This document shows, one piece after another, positions 1 to 11,905 of a stretch of 64,000 nucleotides of DNA. Position numbers and translations under genes: made by a program. The number at the start of each line of letters is the position of its first letter. The stretch's first letter is position 1. Origin of the DNA: Zea mays (Eukaryota; Streptophyta; Magnoliopsida; Poales; Poaceae); NCBI RefSeq assembly GCF_902167145.1, contig NC_050097.1, positions 223,281,034 to 223,345,033 on the forward strand, written 5' to 3'. The notes beneath the pieces are model-generated. The model worked only from the letters and a program-made list of their open reading frames with translations, was not told the origin of the DNA and did no database searches.

Positions 1-191
1 TCGAAAGAAAATACTGCTAATTTATATTACTCCATATATGTTTGTAGCACACAGCGTGAATACAGAATGCTCATTATGCCCATGGTGCACAACAAACTAC
101 TGGGATTAGCCATGACATGGTCAAAAAATAGCATATCGGAGCAGATACAAATGGGACGATTCACCACCATCAACAAAATCTCACTATGGCT

Positions 192-2212
192 CTACACTAG
201 CAAAACAGCATTGATACAGCCATCGTTCTCCGGGTTGTTTGTAACTTGAGCATATTTCCCTGCAACACAAGAAATTCTGTTAATTGAACAGGGTCAAGGT
301 AGGTTGGGTAAAAAGAGCACAGAAGAGTTGGCAGATTTCTCACCCCAAACAACTTTTCCAGCGGGAGTTACCAGACCAAGCTCACTGACATTTACCTGAA
401 AGAAGACCATTGTAAGCAGCAATTTTCGAGGGGTACAAAGAGATAATCCCAGTAAACCATGACGAAAAACTAATATAGTTACTAGTCAGCTACACAGGGT
501 ACTACATAAAATGGTAAAAAAATGCTTGGCATACCTCAATGATCGTTCCCCTTGTCATAACACCAAGAGAAGTGTACATTGGACCATTTGGGTTTTTCTT
601 CACAGAAATTATGTCAAGGTTGAAAGTGCACTTCAGCTCTGGGTGAGTCACATGAGCTTTGGTGAAACGCAGACCAGTTGGCCGAATGAACCGTTCATAC
701 TTTGGTGGTTTCCTTGTAAATCCAGCTCCAACAAAGGTGGCTTTAGTAACCATTCTCTTCCACTGCTTGGCTGAGTACAAGGAAAAGAAGATCAGCTATA
801 TTGTTCAGACCAAAGGAAAATGTTGTGTACTATGTTATGGAACATTTATGAAGTCTTAACAGATGGAACACATTGATTGCTCAAATCAGTTGTCAACTTC
901 TCATGTAGCACATCACAACAGTTCCACAAAGCATATTGATAAGTATCATGCCACATAAAACCCTTTAAACCAATAACCAAATTCCACATCCATTGACAAA
1001 TCCCATCACTTACTTTTTCGCTTGCCAGTTCGTAGAACCTTGAACATTTCTTCTTCAGCTACAGGCCTGACCTGAAAGGATAAAACTGTGAGTAAAAACT
1101 AACCCATTGAAGCAACCAGAAATGGGCGTGCTGTGTTGAGAATCACCTTTGGCAGAGGAACATCCCATTTGCCAGCCTTTTCCTTCCTCTTTTGCTTTAT
1201 TGTGTTGCTGAGAACCTACACTTCACCAGATATCAGTGATCAATGCCATAAAACGTTACTGTATCATAATTAGCTGGAGAGAAGCCAAGAACAGTAATTC
1301 ACCTTAGCGCGCTGTGTCTGATCACGATCCAGCAGATACGGAGGAAGAGCACCCTCTTGGACATCATCATCAACCTTCTGTCGTTTATTTGATTCGTCGT
1401 GCATTTTCAGGCTGCGAAGAATTCAAAGAGAGGCCAGCGTAAAAACAATTGCAGCCAGAAAGAAGACTTGAAACTGTGGCGTAAGCAGTTTTTCATGCTC
1501 ACAGGTCACAACCCCTACTCTCACCACTCAGGTTAAAATTTGTTAGCTCATATCATCTACAGAAGCATCCATGCACCAACTTAGGGTTGATTTGGTGACC
1601 AAGAAATTGGAGGGGGTTGATTTGGTGACCAGGGAATTGGAGGGGATCAATGGAGGAGGAAACCCAGCCAATTTCGTGGTCACCAAATTAGCCCTTAAGT
1701 TGTTCATATCAATTACACAACTATCCACACAGATCTATTACACAAGTACCAACACATAAACAGGAGCAGCAAACAGGCACTTACGTCTTCTTCATCTGTG
1801 CCTTCTCAGCATAGCGTTTCTTGGCGAACCTCTTGCCCTTAGCACCAATCAACTACAACAGCACAAGGCACGTGATCATCAACAACAGGGGCACATGAAC
1901 AACAAAACCAAAAGGGCGTAAACTAATCAGAGGTCAGAAGCGCACATTGCGGGCATCCTTCGAGCGCCTGTGCACCTCGCGGGCCTCGCGCTTGCGCTTG
2001 CGCTCTTCGTGGTCCAGGCGCTTGCCATGGCGCTTCTGGTGCAGCTCGATGTGATCTCCCTGCGGCTGCAGCCACAGTCGTGCACGGCGAAAAAATCAAA
2101 ACGAGTTAATGGAAACAGCGGGGAATACTGAGATGAATGGGAGCTAGCTAGGGGGGCAAGGAGAGGTCTCAAATTCGAGACCGCTCGGAAAAAGGGGACG
2201 GGGGCTTACCAT
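192..2212 (-). CDS. NSA2: Ribosome biogenesis protein NSA2 homolog, 9 coding exons
   Basis: NSA2 family proteins (eS8-like fold, about 260 aa) act in the nucleolus in maturation of pre-60S particles and 27S pre-rRNA processing. Coding exons on the minus strand are 2210-2212, 1946-2065, 1785-1852, 1303-1411, 1147-1215, 1014-1071, 535-770, 344-395 and 192-259. Together they give 260 residues plus stop, the usual family length. The N-terminus starts [20 protein letters not shown], is rich in Lys/Arg, and the C-terminus ends [11 protein letters not shown]. The large exon carries the conserved stretch [16 protein letters not shown]. Every junction has GT/AG ends and phases agree. The first exon contributes only the ATG codon. 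The reading rests on family resemblance; the splicing is inferred, but its consistency makes it strong. No break is seen, so this is probably a functional gene. Confidence 0.95.
1584..1694. mobile_element. Tourist/PIF-type MITE in NSA2 intron 3
   Basis: A 111-bp element lies in the third intron. Its imperfect terminal inverted repeats start GGGTTGATTTGGTGACCA on one side and GGGCTAATTTGGTGACCA on the other strand. It is flanked by TTA on both sides (1581-1583 and 1695-1697), the target duplication typical of PIF/Harbinger elements. Inside the left end a unit of about 31 bp is repeated twice in tandem (about 1587-1645). Confidence 0.7.
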
Positions 2213-2530
2213 GGTGCCGGAACCCTGAAGGCCGGGGTTTTGGGTGGGGAAAGGGAGGCGAACAGGGATATCGGCGTTTAGGGCACCAGTAGTAAGAGCT
2301 GCGGCGGCCTTCTGCGCGAGCGGGGGTGGGTGAGCGGCAGCAGCAGCCTCTTGCGCGGTGGAGCGAGCGGCGGCGTAAGTTGTGGACTTGGGAGGCGATG
2401 CTGCGCGAGAAGAAGAGGATTCCCACTCCTGATGCCCTAGGTTGTGCTGTATGGGCGGGCGCTACCGTTGTCCGTTTGGGCCTGTGTGGCCCATATAGAA
2501 TTGGTACTATTCCTAGTTTGTTTTTTTAAT
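2213..2530 (-). promoter_or_regulatory. NSA2 leader and proximal promoter
   Basis: Upstream of the NSA2 ATG is a CT-rich leader on the minus strand. Near 2475-2500 there are two TGGGCC/GGCCCA motifs, the site II type found in plant ribosomal and growth-related gene promoters. No clear TATA box was found. The transcription start is not determined; the assignment is inference from position and motifs. Confidence 0.4.
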
Positions 2531-2614
2531 GTCTACCTTCGTAAAGCGTGGGTCGGGTTACTAACACATCGGGCTATTTTAGAAACATAAATTGCCTCCG
2601 AGATTCGAAACTAA

Positions 2615-2754
2615 GGTGGTGTTTAGATTCTAGAGACTATTTTTTAGTTACTTAATTTTATTTTATTTATCTCTAAATTGTTAAATATAAAAAATAAAAT
2701 GTATTTTTAGTTTAAAATAGAATAAAATAGAGCTCCTAGAAACCAAACATCCTC
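2615..2754. mobile_element. Tourist-like MITE upstream of NSA2
   Basis: A 140-bp AT-rich element has ends GGTGGTGTTTAGATTC and GAAACCAAACATCCTC, which are inverted copies, and TAA on both sides (2612-2614 and 2755-2757). The termini resemble the element at 3511-3680, so both may belong to one family. Confidence 0.65.
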
Positions 2755-2830
2755 TAACCCTAAAAGGTGGTTTAGATGGTTCTAGGAGGTTATTTGCATG
2801 GTTCTGTAAACACATTTTGCTGTTGATTTA

Positions 2831-3264
2831 GGTCTTATTTAGGAGAGCTTCATTTCAAGAATTATAACTTCGGTTTCCCAGCCTCATCATTAAATAGCTT
2901 CAAAAGATTGATAAGACAAGGTTGAAGAGTGTTTGGCTTGCATATAGACTCCAACTTTTGTAATATAATTAATCTGTGTGAGTTTTCTTAATTACCATTG
3001 AGAATTAGCAGGTGGCGAAAAAGATGAATCGGTAAGTCATTTACTAATGGCATGTTGAGTAATTTTTGTGCTAATTCATGCGAATGTATGGAAATAAGGT
3101 TTTTGAAGCACCCATTGAGAAGCTTTAAAATTTTCATGGAACTGATTTCTAGTTTCTAGTTTCAGTTTTCTTTAAAGCTAGAGCTCGTGGAGCTAGATCT
3201 ATTTAGACAAAAGAAAATAAAATAAACTTGAAATTTTTGAAGCGAAGCTATTCCAAACAAGACC
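2831..3264. mobile_element. MITE-like element with about 25-bp inverted ends
   Basis: The left end (GGTCTTATTTAGGAGAGCTT) and the right end read on the other strand (GGTCTTGTTTGGAATAGCTT) are imperfect inverted repeats, enclosing about 434 bp of AT-rich sequence without an ORF. The flanks read TTA and TAA and do not form a clean direct duplication, so superfamily and exact limits are uncertain. Confidence 0.5.
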
Positions 3265-3510
3265 TAAGTGAGGAAATCGATCTAGTCTATGAACTCAAAC
3301 CCCTCTATGAATTCCCCCCTTAGACCCGTTCATTTAGCTTGGATCGAGGCTAGGACTATTCGAACTAATCAATGTTAAATATAAATAAACTAACCAACAG
3401 TTCCACAGGACTGCTCCAGAGTAAACGAACGCGCTCGGCGCTCTCCAGTTCTGGATGGAGGGGGTTTGAGTTTTCAAACTAATCTTTAATGTAAGTGTTT
3501 TTCTAATTAA

Positions 3511-3680
3511 GAGGGTGTTTAGTTTCTAGAGACTAATGTTTAGGCCCTACATTTTATTCTATTTTAGTTTCAAAATTGTTAAATATAGAAACTAAAACTT
3601 TATTTTAGTTTCTATATTTAGCAATTTATAGACTAAAAAGGAATCAAACACCACCCTCTAAAAAGAAACCAAACACCCCC
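3511..3680. mobile_element. Tourist-like MITE between NSA2 and the capping-protein gene
   Basis: A 170-bp element has ends GAGGGTGTTTAGTTTC and GAAACCAAACACCCCC with TAA on both sides (3508-3510, 3681-3683). The interior is a long imperfect palindrome around 3560-3620. From 3681 to 4159 I see no gene, only the presumed 3' untranslated and downstream sequence of the capping-protein gene. Confidence 0.65.
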
Positions 3681-4159
3681 TAAATTTTTTAAACGAATCA
3701 AACATAAGAACTACAAAATTATATTGATTATTAATATTGGTAAATAAGAAACCACAAACACCACCCTCGAAGCATTTCCTAATTGTTACCACATATGTGC
3801 ATCCTTCGTCTGAGCTCAAAGATCAATCTCTATCCAAAGGATAGTTTCGCACACATTCCTTTTGAATGGTCCTTGTTTTTAAACTCATACAGAACACCTA
3901 CAATAATCCATCAGATTGGAGCATTGATGAAGAAACATATGATTCACACCCGTCAGTAAGAGGCTGTTTGGTTCCTAACGGCATCCAAAGAAACCCTAGG
4001 GAAGGCGAAATCTTTTACATCTCCACAAAAAAAAAAGTGTGTTCTTGATTTACAATGGGATTGGGAAGCTCAGAGATGAAGAATGCTGATTACTACAGAA
4101 CAGCACATGGATATTAAAAAAACACTTGAAGCCATCCGGTGACATGGCCTGCAAAGACT

Positions 4160-7100
4160 TCATTTTCCAAGCGCTAATTGTTTGGCAAGGTCTCTCGTAA
4201 GACTGACTGCCAGTGTGTTATGCCATGGGAAAAGAGTACGGGTCACTGGAAGTTTTCTCCGAAGATCCTGCGCACAAATCATGGAGAGTTTCAGTGCAAC
4301 TGACACAAAGGAGCAATGATGACGAGGATGACATAGCACTGTAACTGGTATAGGAGCTATCATTCCAAACTATTCACTTATCCTACCTTGAAAGTTGCAT
4401 CAGACAAATTTAAGTAAGATTCCTGCACATGAATAAAGCAAAACATTATTCAAGTTCATGCTGATGGCTATTTGTTGAATAAACATCAGACAGATTCAGA
4501 CCTCGAGAGATGACAAATATTCAGACTCGTGATGTCGAATGATGCTAGTTATTGAAACTGCACAGTCGTCAGGTGACTGAAACATCAAACATAAGAAATA
4601 TTATGTTAGAGGAATGGTTTAAGTTTATTTGACTCTTCACTCCTTTTTTCTTGAGAAAAAGAAAGAAGAGAGAACCAGGTTATATTTCAATGCATTACAG
4701 CAAAAGAACATACATGGAATATGTTTTTAAAGTTCTAGCCAACACCTTGTATTTGAGGGGAAAAAACAACACCTAAGGCTAGTTTGGGAGCTCAATTTTC
4801 CCAAGGGATTCTTATTTTCCCAAGGGAAAATGAACTAATTTCCCTTGGGAAAATGAAAATCCCTTGGGATAATGTGGTTCCCAAACTAGCTCTAAACAGA
4901 ATATATAATAACATGTAGATGGAATATTTTGCATTGTACAGTGAACTAATTTGTGCAAGTGAAGCATGTCGTACAACAAGTGACAACCACTGAAACAGTA
5001 GCGGGACTAAATGTGAGGTCAAAAAAAGGATGCCATCACAATATTCAGGGCTCAAAATTATTGCATTAAGTAACCTGCATTATGGTGGAGTCCTTGCGAT
5101 CAATGTTAGTATCCAGCTGGACATTTCCCTCTTCAAAATAGTGAGCATCTACCTGGCGTATATGCAAGTGATATTTACAAAAAATTAACTTCTGTTATAT
5201 TAACATAAATTTAAAGCTCTTACCTTGTTAAGTAAAAAAGCCAACCTGTATATTTCCTTTAATATCAACAAACTGCAACTCATAATTGAATTCCATAGTC
5301 CAAATTGAACGCCAACTGCCATTGCTGGATGACACAATATTCAGTTGACCTTCATCAGAGGCTAAATGATTAAAAAGTCAAATCTTTTTGGAGCACACTT
5401 AACAGTTCTATTGAGATGATGTGAAGCAATTCCTCTGGTAGAGAAACAGAAAGAACGGGCAGGCATTAAACAAGTCATAAGGTTCTAGGCCAATGATAAA
5501 ATAATATACTCAAAACAAACAACAATTCTCAAGAAAATGACACCCATGAAAAATCTGAAGACTAAAAGTTGTATGCTCAAAGGAGTGCAAGGAGACACTG
5601 ATAGGAAACTAAAGTATAAGGAATTTCCTGAATATAATTCTATAACTAAAGAGAATCTAGAAACAGAGGATCCCTAAATCGCCTTAAAGGCTAAAGAGGA
5701 TCTGTTAAATTTTTTAGTCTTTTTCTAATGCAGAGCAAACCTAACTGATCCATATGTGCAAGATTTAAGAAAATATGACAAATTTCTTCAGGAATAAGGA
5801 AAAGACAGAAGGCATGAACCAGACAATACCAAAAGTTCTGTGGGCTACGCTTAGTAGCAGAAATAACTGCTGCGAAACAGAAATCTGCTCCTGGTCCCTC
5901 TATATCCTTTCCACTAGTACAATAAACGGCACAGGTCCCTTTGGGATAAGCTTCAGCAACATATTTTGACAATTCAACATCTAAAGCACACCTGTTTTAA
6001 TACATAAGATTAGACAACATGTGTGCAGTTGTGATATAATATGGTAACTGGAATAAGTCAAAGGAAAGACGCACAGGTAGTCTACCTAAACTCTTCAATG
6101 TAAGCCGATGGAAGCTCTTCATCTTCAGCGGGCCTCAGTTTCGTACAAGTCTTTTATCATGAGAAGGCAACAACAACAATAAAGCCTTTTAGTCCCAAGC
6201 AAGTTGGGGTAGGCCATGAGAAGACAAAACATTACAAATTAATACAACCGAGTGACCAAATAAAATCAGTAAAACTGCAAAAGAGCCTTACATCCATTTT
6301 TTTTAAATAAAACATGTTACAAATACATTAATGTATTGAGGCATTAAACAACTTATATCTTGCAGGTTTGTCATTATCCAGGCTTAACGCAATCTTTGAT
6401 TCAAATGGGCCAGACAAAAGCATGTGACAACCAACAAAACCCGACACTGCCAGCGTTTTTTTGGAGGTGGGATCATGTACTCGTGTTTTAACATTCCTCT
6501 TACAGTCTGACTGAGTATATCCTCGAAATTTGAACAATTTAAACTTTAATTTAATCTGTGCGCATAAAAACATATGACGATGTTAGTTTAAATCTATTGT
6601 GTACTGTGTAGTTTACTTTATAAACCAGAACGGAAGAAACTGTGTGGTCAGATTCTGCAGCGCACAGCTCATGTCTGCTACTAATTCATGTGGGGCATAT
6701 TGTTTGACGTGAGGACGTGACATATCCCTCATGAGCACGTTAACACGCTGCATGGACTTTAGGCAAGAAATGTTAAATGTAATATTTCGGATGCAATGCT
6801 CCATTTATTAAATGTATCATAATATTTTTTTTCTCGAACACGCAGGAGAGTTGCGCATCATTATATTGAGAGAGAGAAAGGTCCGAAATGGACCACAATA
6901 CAATGCCCAAACAAGACAAAAGAACACAGGGAAAAAGACCAGAACCCTAATACAAACAGGAAAAAAACTCTATACGTATCAGAATATTTAGACCAAGTAT
7001 TTCAGATGCAATGCTCCATTTATTAAATGTATCAGAATATTTAGACCAAGTATTTCAGATGCAATGCTCCATTTATAAAATGTATCAGAATAATTAGACC

Positions 7101-8170
7101 AAGTTCAAGATGCTGGAGATACTTATTGCAGCCATGAAGCTGCTCGGTAGACTTTTCTCTAAGATGACTAGATTGTGTGGTGCTCAAGTTTTCTAACAGA
7201 ATAAAACATCACTTGCACAGTTGGCATCACAGATCTGTTTAACATAACAGGACAAACATGTTTGAGATTACCTGTTTCATATGATCTATACTAGCAACTT
7301 GCGCAGTCCTGGGGTCCAGATAATTGTTCTTGTCAATCTCCCCATAAGCTGTGATGATTATCTGCAAGCATACATATTCGATGATGGTCTGGTGTGATTT
7401 CAACTATTCTTAGTAAAGTAATATCACTTGGACTTTTGCACCAAGAACGCATTGCAAAAAAAACTCCCTAGTCTCCAACACACCGGCAAGGATGTTCAGG
7501 GCGTCATACCAATTTTCACTTGACTCTTATATGAAAAAAAGAGCAAAATGAGTGTAACCATCTGAATACTAAATACATCTACTTATCATGTCATCAACGA
7601 GGGATCTACCCAAATGTTCATATAAACAACAAATTAAGCAGTTCACGGGTGCTCCGAGCCTACCCAATCTAAAAACATGGTACGGGGTAATTTTTAGCAA
7701 TAATTGACGCAAGGGGGGTATTAGTAGCTCTTACAGAATAACTGGTTTAGATCGCGATGCACATAATAAGAACACGAAAACACCCAAACAGATGAGGAAA
7801 CTGGGTGAGAATCGGCAACAGAGGTGCTCACGTCGCCACTGCGGTCGGGGAGCTCGAGGGACACGAGGCGGGCCTTGTTGTACTCCGGGAAGGCCTCCGC
7901 GGCGGCGGCCTCGTACACCGCGTCGTCCCCTAGCAGCGCGCGCACATCTACGCTTCGGACGCCACGCCCCCCACGGCATTCGAGCACGGGTCAGATGCCG
8001 AGCTGGATAACAAAGGCAAATAGGGATCGGAGGGAGGGGAGAGGCGCGTGGGGCTTGCCTTTGGCGACGTAGTGGATCTCGCCGGCGGGTGCGTTGGAGA
8101 GGAACCAGACGGCGATCTCCCGCTTCTGGCTGTCGCTGAGCGGCTCGCCGGTGCCGCCTTCGTCCGACAT
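4160..8170 (-). CDS. F-actin-capping protein subunit alpha, 10 coding exons
   Basis: The alpha subunit of the CapZ/CP heterodimer caps actin filament barbed ends in the cytosol. Coding exons on the minus strand are 8059-8170, 7832-7947, 7272-7361, 6086-6150, 5830-5991, 5246-5324, 5075-5152, 4502-4576, 4387-4422 and 4160-4267. They give 306 aa, close to the usual plant length of about 308. Recognisable family blocks are KREIAVWFLSNAPAGEIHYV near residue 16, SPQNFCNGSWRSIW around residue 175, and the actin-binding tail region LRRKLPVTRTLFPWHNTL. All phases agree. Intron 1 has a GC donor (AAAG|GCAAGC) instead of GT; the other introns are GT-AG. A MITE (4777-4892) and a LINE fragment (6827-6975) sit in introns and do not touch exons. 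The gene looks intact. Confidence 0.95.
4777..4892. mobile_element. Short MITE in a capping-protein intron
   Basis: A 116-bp element has inverted ends GGCTAGTTTGGGAGC and GGTTCCCAAACTAGCTC, with TAA on both sides (4774-4776 and 4893-4895). The interior repeats the motif TCCCAAGGGA in both orientations, so the transcript could fold into a hairpin. It lies in the intron between the exons at 5075-5152 and 4502-4576. Confidence 0.7.
6827..6975 (-). mobile_element. 5'-truncated LINE 3' end with 13-bp target duplication
   Basis: On the minus strand this piece ends in a run of A (seen as T at 6825-6831) preceded by AT- and GA-rich 3'-untranslated-type sequence, the form of a truncated non-LTR insertion. 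The flanks GTATCATAATATT (6814-6826) and GTATCAGAATATT (6976-6988) differ at one base and fit a target-site duplication. It lies in intron 3 of the capping-protein gene, inside a 53-bp tandem repeat. Confidence 0.6.
6976..7112. repeat. 53-bp tandem repeat in capping-protein intron
   Basis: Units beginning GTATCAGAATATTTAGACC start at 6976, 7029 and 7082, a spacing of exactly 53 bp; the last unit is partial. A related partial copy (ATGCAATGCTCCATTTATTA) lies left of the LINE insertion at about 6790. The array therefore predates the LINE. Confidence 0.8.
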
Positions 8171-8494
8171 TTCGGGGCCCTGGAGCGGCGGCGGTGGGTA
8201 GGAAAGAGGAGATGGGAGAAGGCGACGTGGAGTACGCGGAAAGGGTGGAAACCAAACGGAGCGGAAGCGGAGGGAGAAGGCGCGCCTCGTCGCGAGTCGC
8301 GACGATTGACGATAGATGATGGTCCAGGACTCCAGGAAGAGGCCTCCAATCGGACGGACGAAGCCTGCAACCTTACGGTACTCGGTAGAGGGCCGATTTA
8401 AGACTGTCACCAACCGTTCTTTCTAAATTTCTCCTCCTTTAAACTAGCCTCTCTATATTACTATCTTACATATTGACTAGGTGAATGCCCGTAC

Positions 8495-8611
8495 AATACG
8501 ACGGGAGTAAAAAAATTGTATGAAACATATATGTTACATTGCAAGAAAGAGATGCAATGCGACGGAAGTAAATTTTTTTGTATAAAACATATATGTTACA
8601 TTGCAAGAAAG
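8495..8611. repeat. Duplicated subterminal segment of the Helitron 3' end
   Basis: Two copies of about 55 bp (8495-8549 and 8556-8611) share the core AAACATATATGTTACATTGC and lie directly inside the 3' terminal hairpin. This is a local tandem duplication. Confidence 0.75.
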
Positions 8612-9949
8612 TGACTAAATCAATCTGCATGAGCTCCATCTTTGTTGAAGAAAAGGTAGTTCATCCAAGGCGCCCAACAACATGAATGGCTCTGTTATTG
8701 TGAATAGCATATATACATAGTGTCAACATAAGGCAATTTTGAATGATAAGATAGACCATTAAATTGGTTTCACAAAAACAAGGATAACGTAGACCATTAA
8801 ATTGCATCTCGAAGAAAACTGTTGGACTGATATCTATCTGGTTATATGAAAAAGTACTAATTAACTATCAGTTATGTAACACCTTAGTTGTAACGCGTGA
8901 AACCCATTTTAGATATACACACCAGAGCTGTGTAATTATTATGTCGGTTGGACTCTGAAACAAGGCACCAGAAAATCTTGCAAAAGACCATATGTAATTA
9001 TTACAGAAAATCTTGCACTGAAAAACAAGCCACTGTCCATTGATGTACATGCAAAACGGCAAAAGTATGATGAGCATCATGTAGCTCTTCAGAGATTGAT
9101 CTGATAACAGCTTGTTAACTAATGTATTTGTATTCGTACTGTCCTTCATTGAGGAAACAGACATCCCAAAGGTGTAAGATATAGAGCCACATGGCCAGTA
9201 TAAAATCTTTTACCTCCTATATTTTGTTCTTCATAATATGTTGTGAAGAACACTGCAGTCATCAGGTTTATGGAATTTCACAAGTCAGACCAGCCTACAT
9301 TTCCTAAGTGGCTATTCAAACATAATAACATAAATGGTCATGCCATATCGTGTATAGTCAACAGCTGATTACATATGTCCGGTAGTGCAATCATGGATAT
9401 TGATGAAGCTTGAGATGGTTCCTAACATAAACATTCACAGTCAACTCTTTCTCCAGAAACCAAGCTCCTTTATCCTCATCATATGTCAAGGAATCCTCAT
9501 CATATCCACATTTCATGATACAACGAGATAGCAACGACGTGTTTATGTCACTCAATGAAACTCAGAGATGAATTGTATGCCGCTTATCTGTTTGCAGAAA
9601 GCTAGTTATTTTGACATCGCAAAATTTCAAGCCATGTCCAGGATCTGACAAACAGAACAGAACAAACTCCATAGCTCACAAATTTTTACAGATCTCAACA
9701 ACTGAAATACACATACCGAAACACATTGCTAGCGACAACGTACAACATGTTCACTCCATGTTCAGACTCATGGACACAAGTTGTACATCAAAGCAACAGA
9801 CAAAACAAAGCTGGAACATAGATGAACATTGTCCTATCACTCTATGAGACGACACAAGGTAAAACAAATGCTCCTAGACCATTTGGTCAAAACCTTAACT
9901 ATGTCCCACGACACACCAGGTGTTGTCGTCGCGATGCCTCTCAGGATGC
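8612..9949. other. Helitron interior without recognisable gene
   Basis: This stretch holds no convincing coding region on either strand. The part near 9600-9950 directly follows the broken desaturase copy and may be its former 3' untranslated sequence, but that is a guess from position only. Confidence 0.4.
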
Positions 9950-11095
9950 ATGATAGACTATGTCCAATCAAGCAGTCACGACCTGAACAGCGTAAACGTC
10001 AAGCCTCTATGCGATCATGGATAAGTGCTCAAATAGCTTGTCGTCCTGCCCGTCAAATCCATCATGTTAGCCAGAGCAACCATGGTACCATCAGGGTCGA
10101 TCTCAAACAGCTTCTCCATGATCTTGGTGTACACAGTTTCATGTCGCTTCTCATTTGAGGCGATGATGCCACATATTTGTGTGAGCTTTAAGTCATCGAA
10201 TTCCTTAGCATGATAAGCAGTGTTCCCTTGTGAGATTATGATCGCGCGCTATTGGATGGAGGTGTAAATGAAACCAAGATAAGGATTATTCTTGGTCCTA
10301 TAATCCTGAAAAGGATGCAGTAAAGGAAGTATATATTAGTCCTACATAGTTATAATCAGTAGAATAGATTAAAAAACAAAGTGAACAAAAGAGAAACAAC
10401 CAATGACCCAACTGAAATAGAATAATTGTTCAAAATTTTAGAACAATAATTGCTCAAAAAAATGGCAACATAGTGAGTTAATATCAAAAGAAATTCACCA
10501 ATAACCAAACTCCAAACAACCCAAAATAAACACTTCAGAAGAATGAATGTACATGTCAAGACTTGGCATATTAAATAGACAAGAAAAAATAGATAAAAAA
10601 GAGAGAATATATTACCATTCCAGAGCCAATAATATATTGAATTATCTTCTTGGTTTGCCTCATATCTACCCTCCCTCCCAGTGAGCTACATATACTTGTT
10701 GAGTAGATCATCACGCCTATTCTCCTCAGCAGTCCATCCCTCGTCCAAACACCTAAGCAGTGGGGCTTGCACCTGTCTCATCTCTAACACCATCAAGGGT
10801 GTTAAGCATAGTCTGGTATGTTGGAAGAGCTTCCTCAGTAATCATGTCTCGAACCAAACAAAAAAATCATCAGGGGTCTCCTTGGCACGATCTCTGAACT
10901 CCTTAACTTCAACATGAAATCATTCAGATGTTGGGTCAGGGAGAAAATCATGTGGCTGCCAACACTTCTCGACTGACTTGAGATGTGTCAAGATATTATC
11001 TCTAGCCGAATCATACTTGAAGATTTTAATCTTGTGAGATGGCATTGAATGTGTAATCTAGACATGTACCTCCCTCGGAGGAGCAAATGGCTTCT
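9950..11095 (-). pseudogene. Stearoyl-ACP desaturase pseudogene fragment (Helitron-captured)
   Basis: The minus strand encodes a recognisable plastid acyl-ACP desaturase broken by stops and frameshifts. It begins KKPFAPPREVHV near 11095, continues through [19 protein letters not shown] (10800-10855, part of the diiron four-helix core), then after a retained intron (about 10311-10617) reads KNNPYLGFIYTSIQ and [20 protein letters not shown] (10090-10200). The second diiron motif, EKRHE, is present. Several in-frame stops interrupt it. The transit-peptide exon is missing. Because the intron is retained, the copy came from genomic DNA, not mRNA, as expected for Helitron capture. It has no likely function. 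Confidence 0.85.
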
Positions 11096-11746
11096 TATTC
11101 TCGATCTAGAACAATTTTCAGGAAAAAAGTATAATTAATTGTCAGATACATATTATGAAACAAGTTTAAATTTAGGAGAAGACGGATTTGGACATGTAGC
11201 AATTGGTCACATGATTGTGAATTGGTAATTTGGTATGGAATTTTGCACTTGGTGTCCCCCTTTTTTACTTGAGCCATTTTGAGAAAGTAGGAAGAGGACG
11301 CAGGTGCAGGTGAACACTTAAGAACCTTAAAAGTCTCAAACAAACTCTAAAATAGACTATAAACTATGAAACATACTCTGAAAAAAAACTCTGATGTCAT
11401 TTCATTATCTATAAACTAAGAAACTCTGCAACATACTCCAATTAACTAAAAAAGACAACTCAATTGGCATTTCAGTTACCATAAACTATAAATTTCTGAA
11501 ACAGACTATCACTAACTGAACACTAAATGTCTGAAACAGACTCCAACTAATTGAACACAAAAAATCGAGTTACTATATATATGGTGAAGATGGACTGACA
11601 CAAATACTCAAGAATATTTATATTTTTATCCCATTTGTTTTAAACAATAGCCTTACAACACAGATGACTGCATATCCAACACACTCCCACCGCCAAGATT
11701 TCCCTACAGATCATGAGTTTGAAACTACGAACTTACTATTTATGGA

Positions 11747-11905
11747 CCTTCAATTCGCTTTCATGGAGCCTTTTTTAAGAATAAATCATTTTCCTTCACT
11801 TGCCATTCTAAGTAGATTGCAATCCAAATAAGGAATCATGTTGATGCTAACAATTTTTTCCTCTCCTTTTAATATAACAGGCCTTCCCCAAAGCGAATTG
11901 AAGGT
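11747..11905. repeat. Inverted 16-bp repeat at the edge of the CBP60 fragment
   Basis: ACCTTCAATTCGCTTT at about 11747-11762 is the exact reverse complement of AAAGCGAATTGAAGGT at about 11890-11905, with a spacer of about 130 bp. It may be a trace of an inverted rearrangement at the capture junction. Confidence 0.6.

Noticed and set aside
3866..4048. Small frame between NSA2 and the capping-protein gene
   Set aside because: Sixty codons with no recognisable feature, in presumed downstream sequence.
6165..6225. CAACAACAACAATAAAGCC block as a recognised transposon end
   Set aside because: It looks like a widespread dispersed grass repeat, but I could not assign a class or limits.
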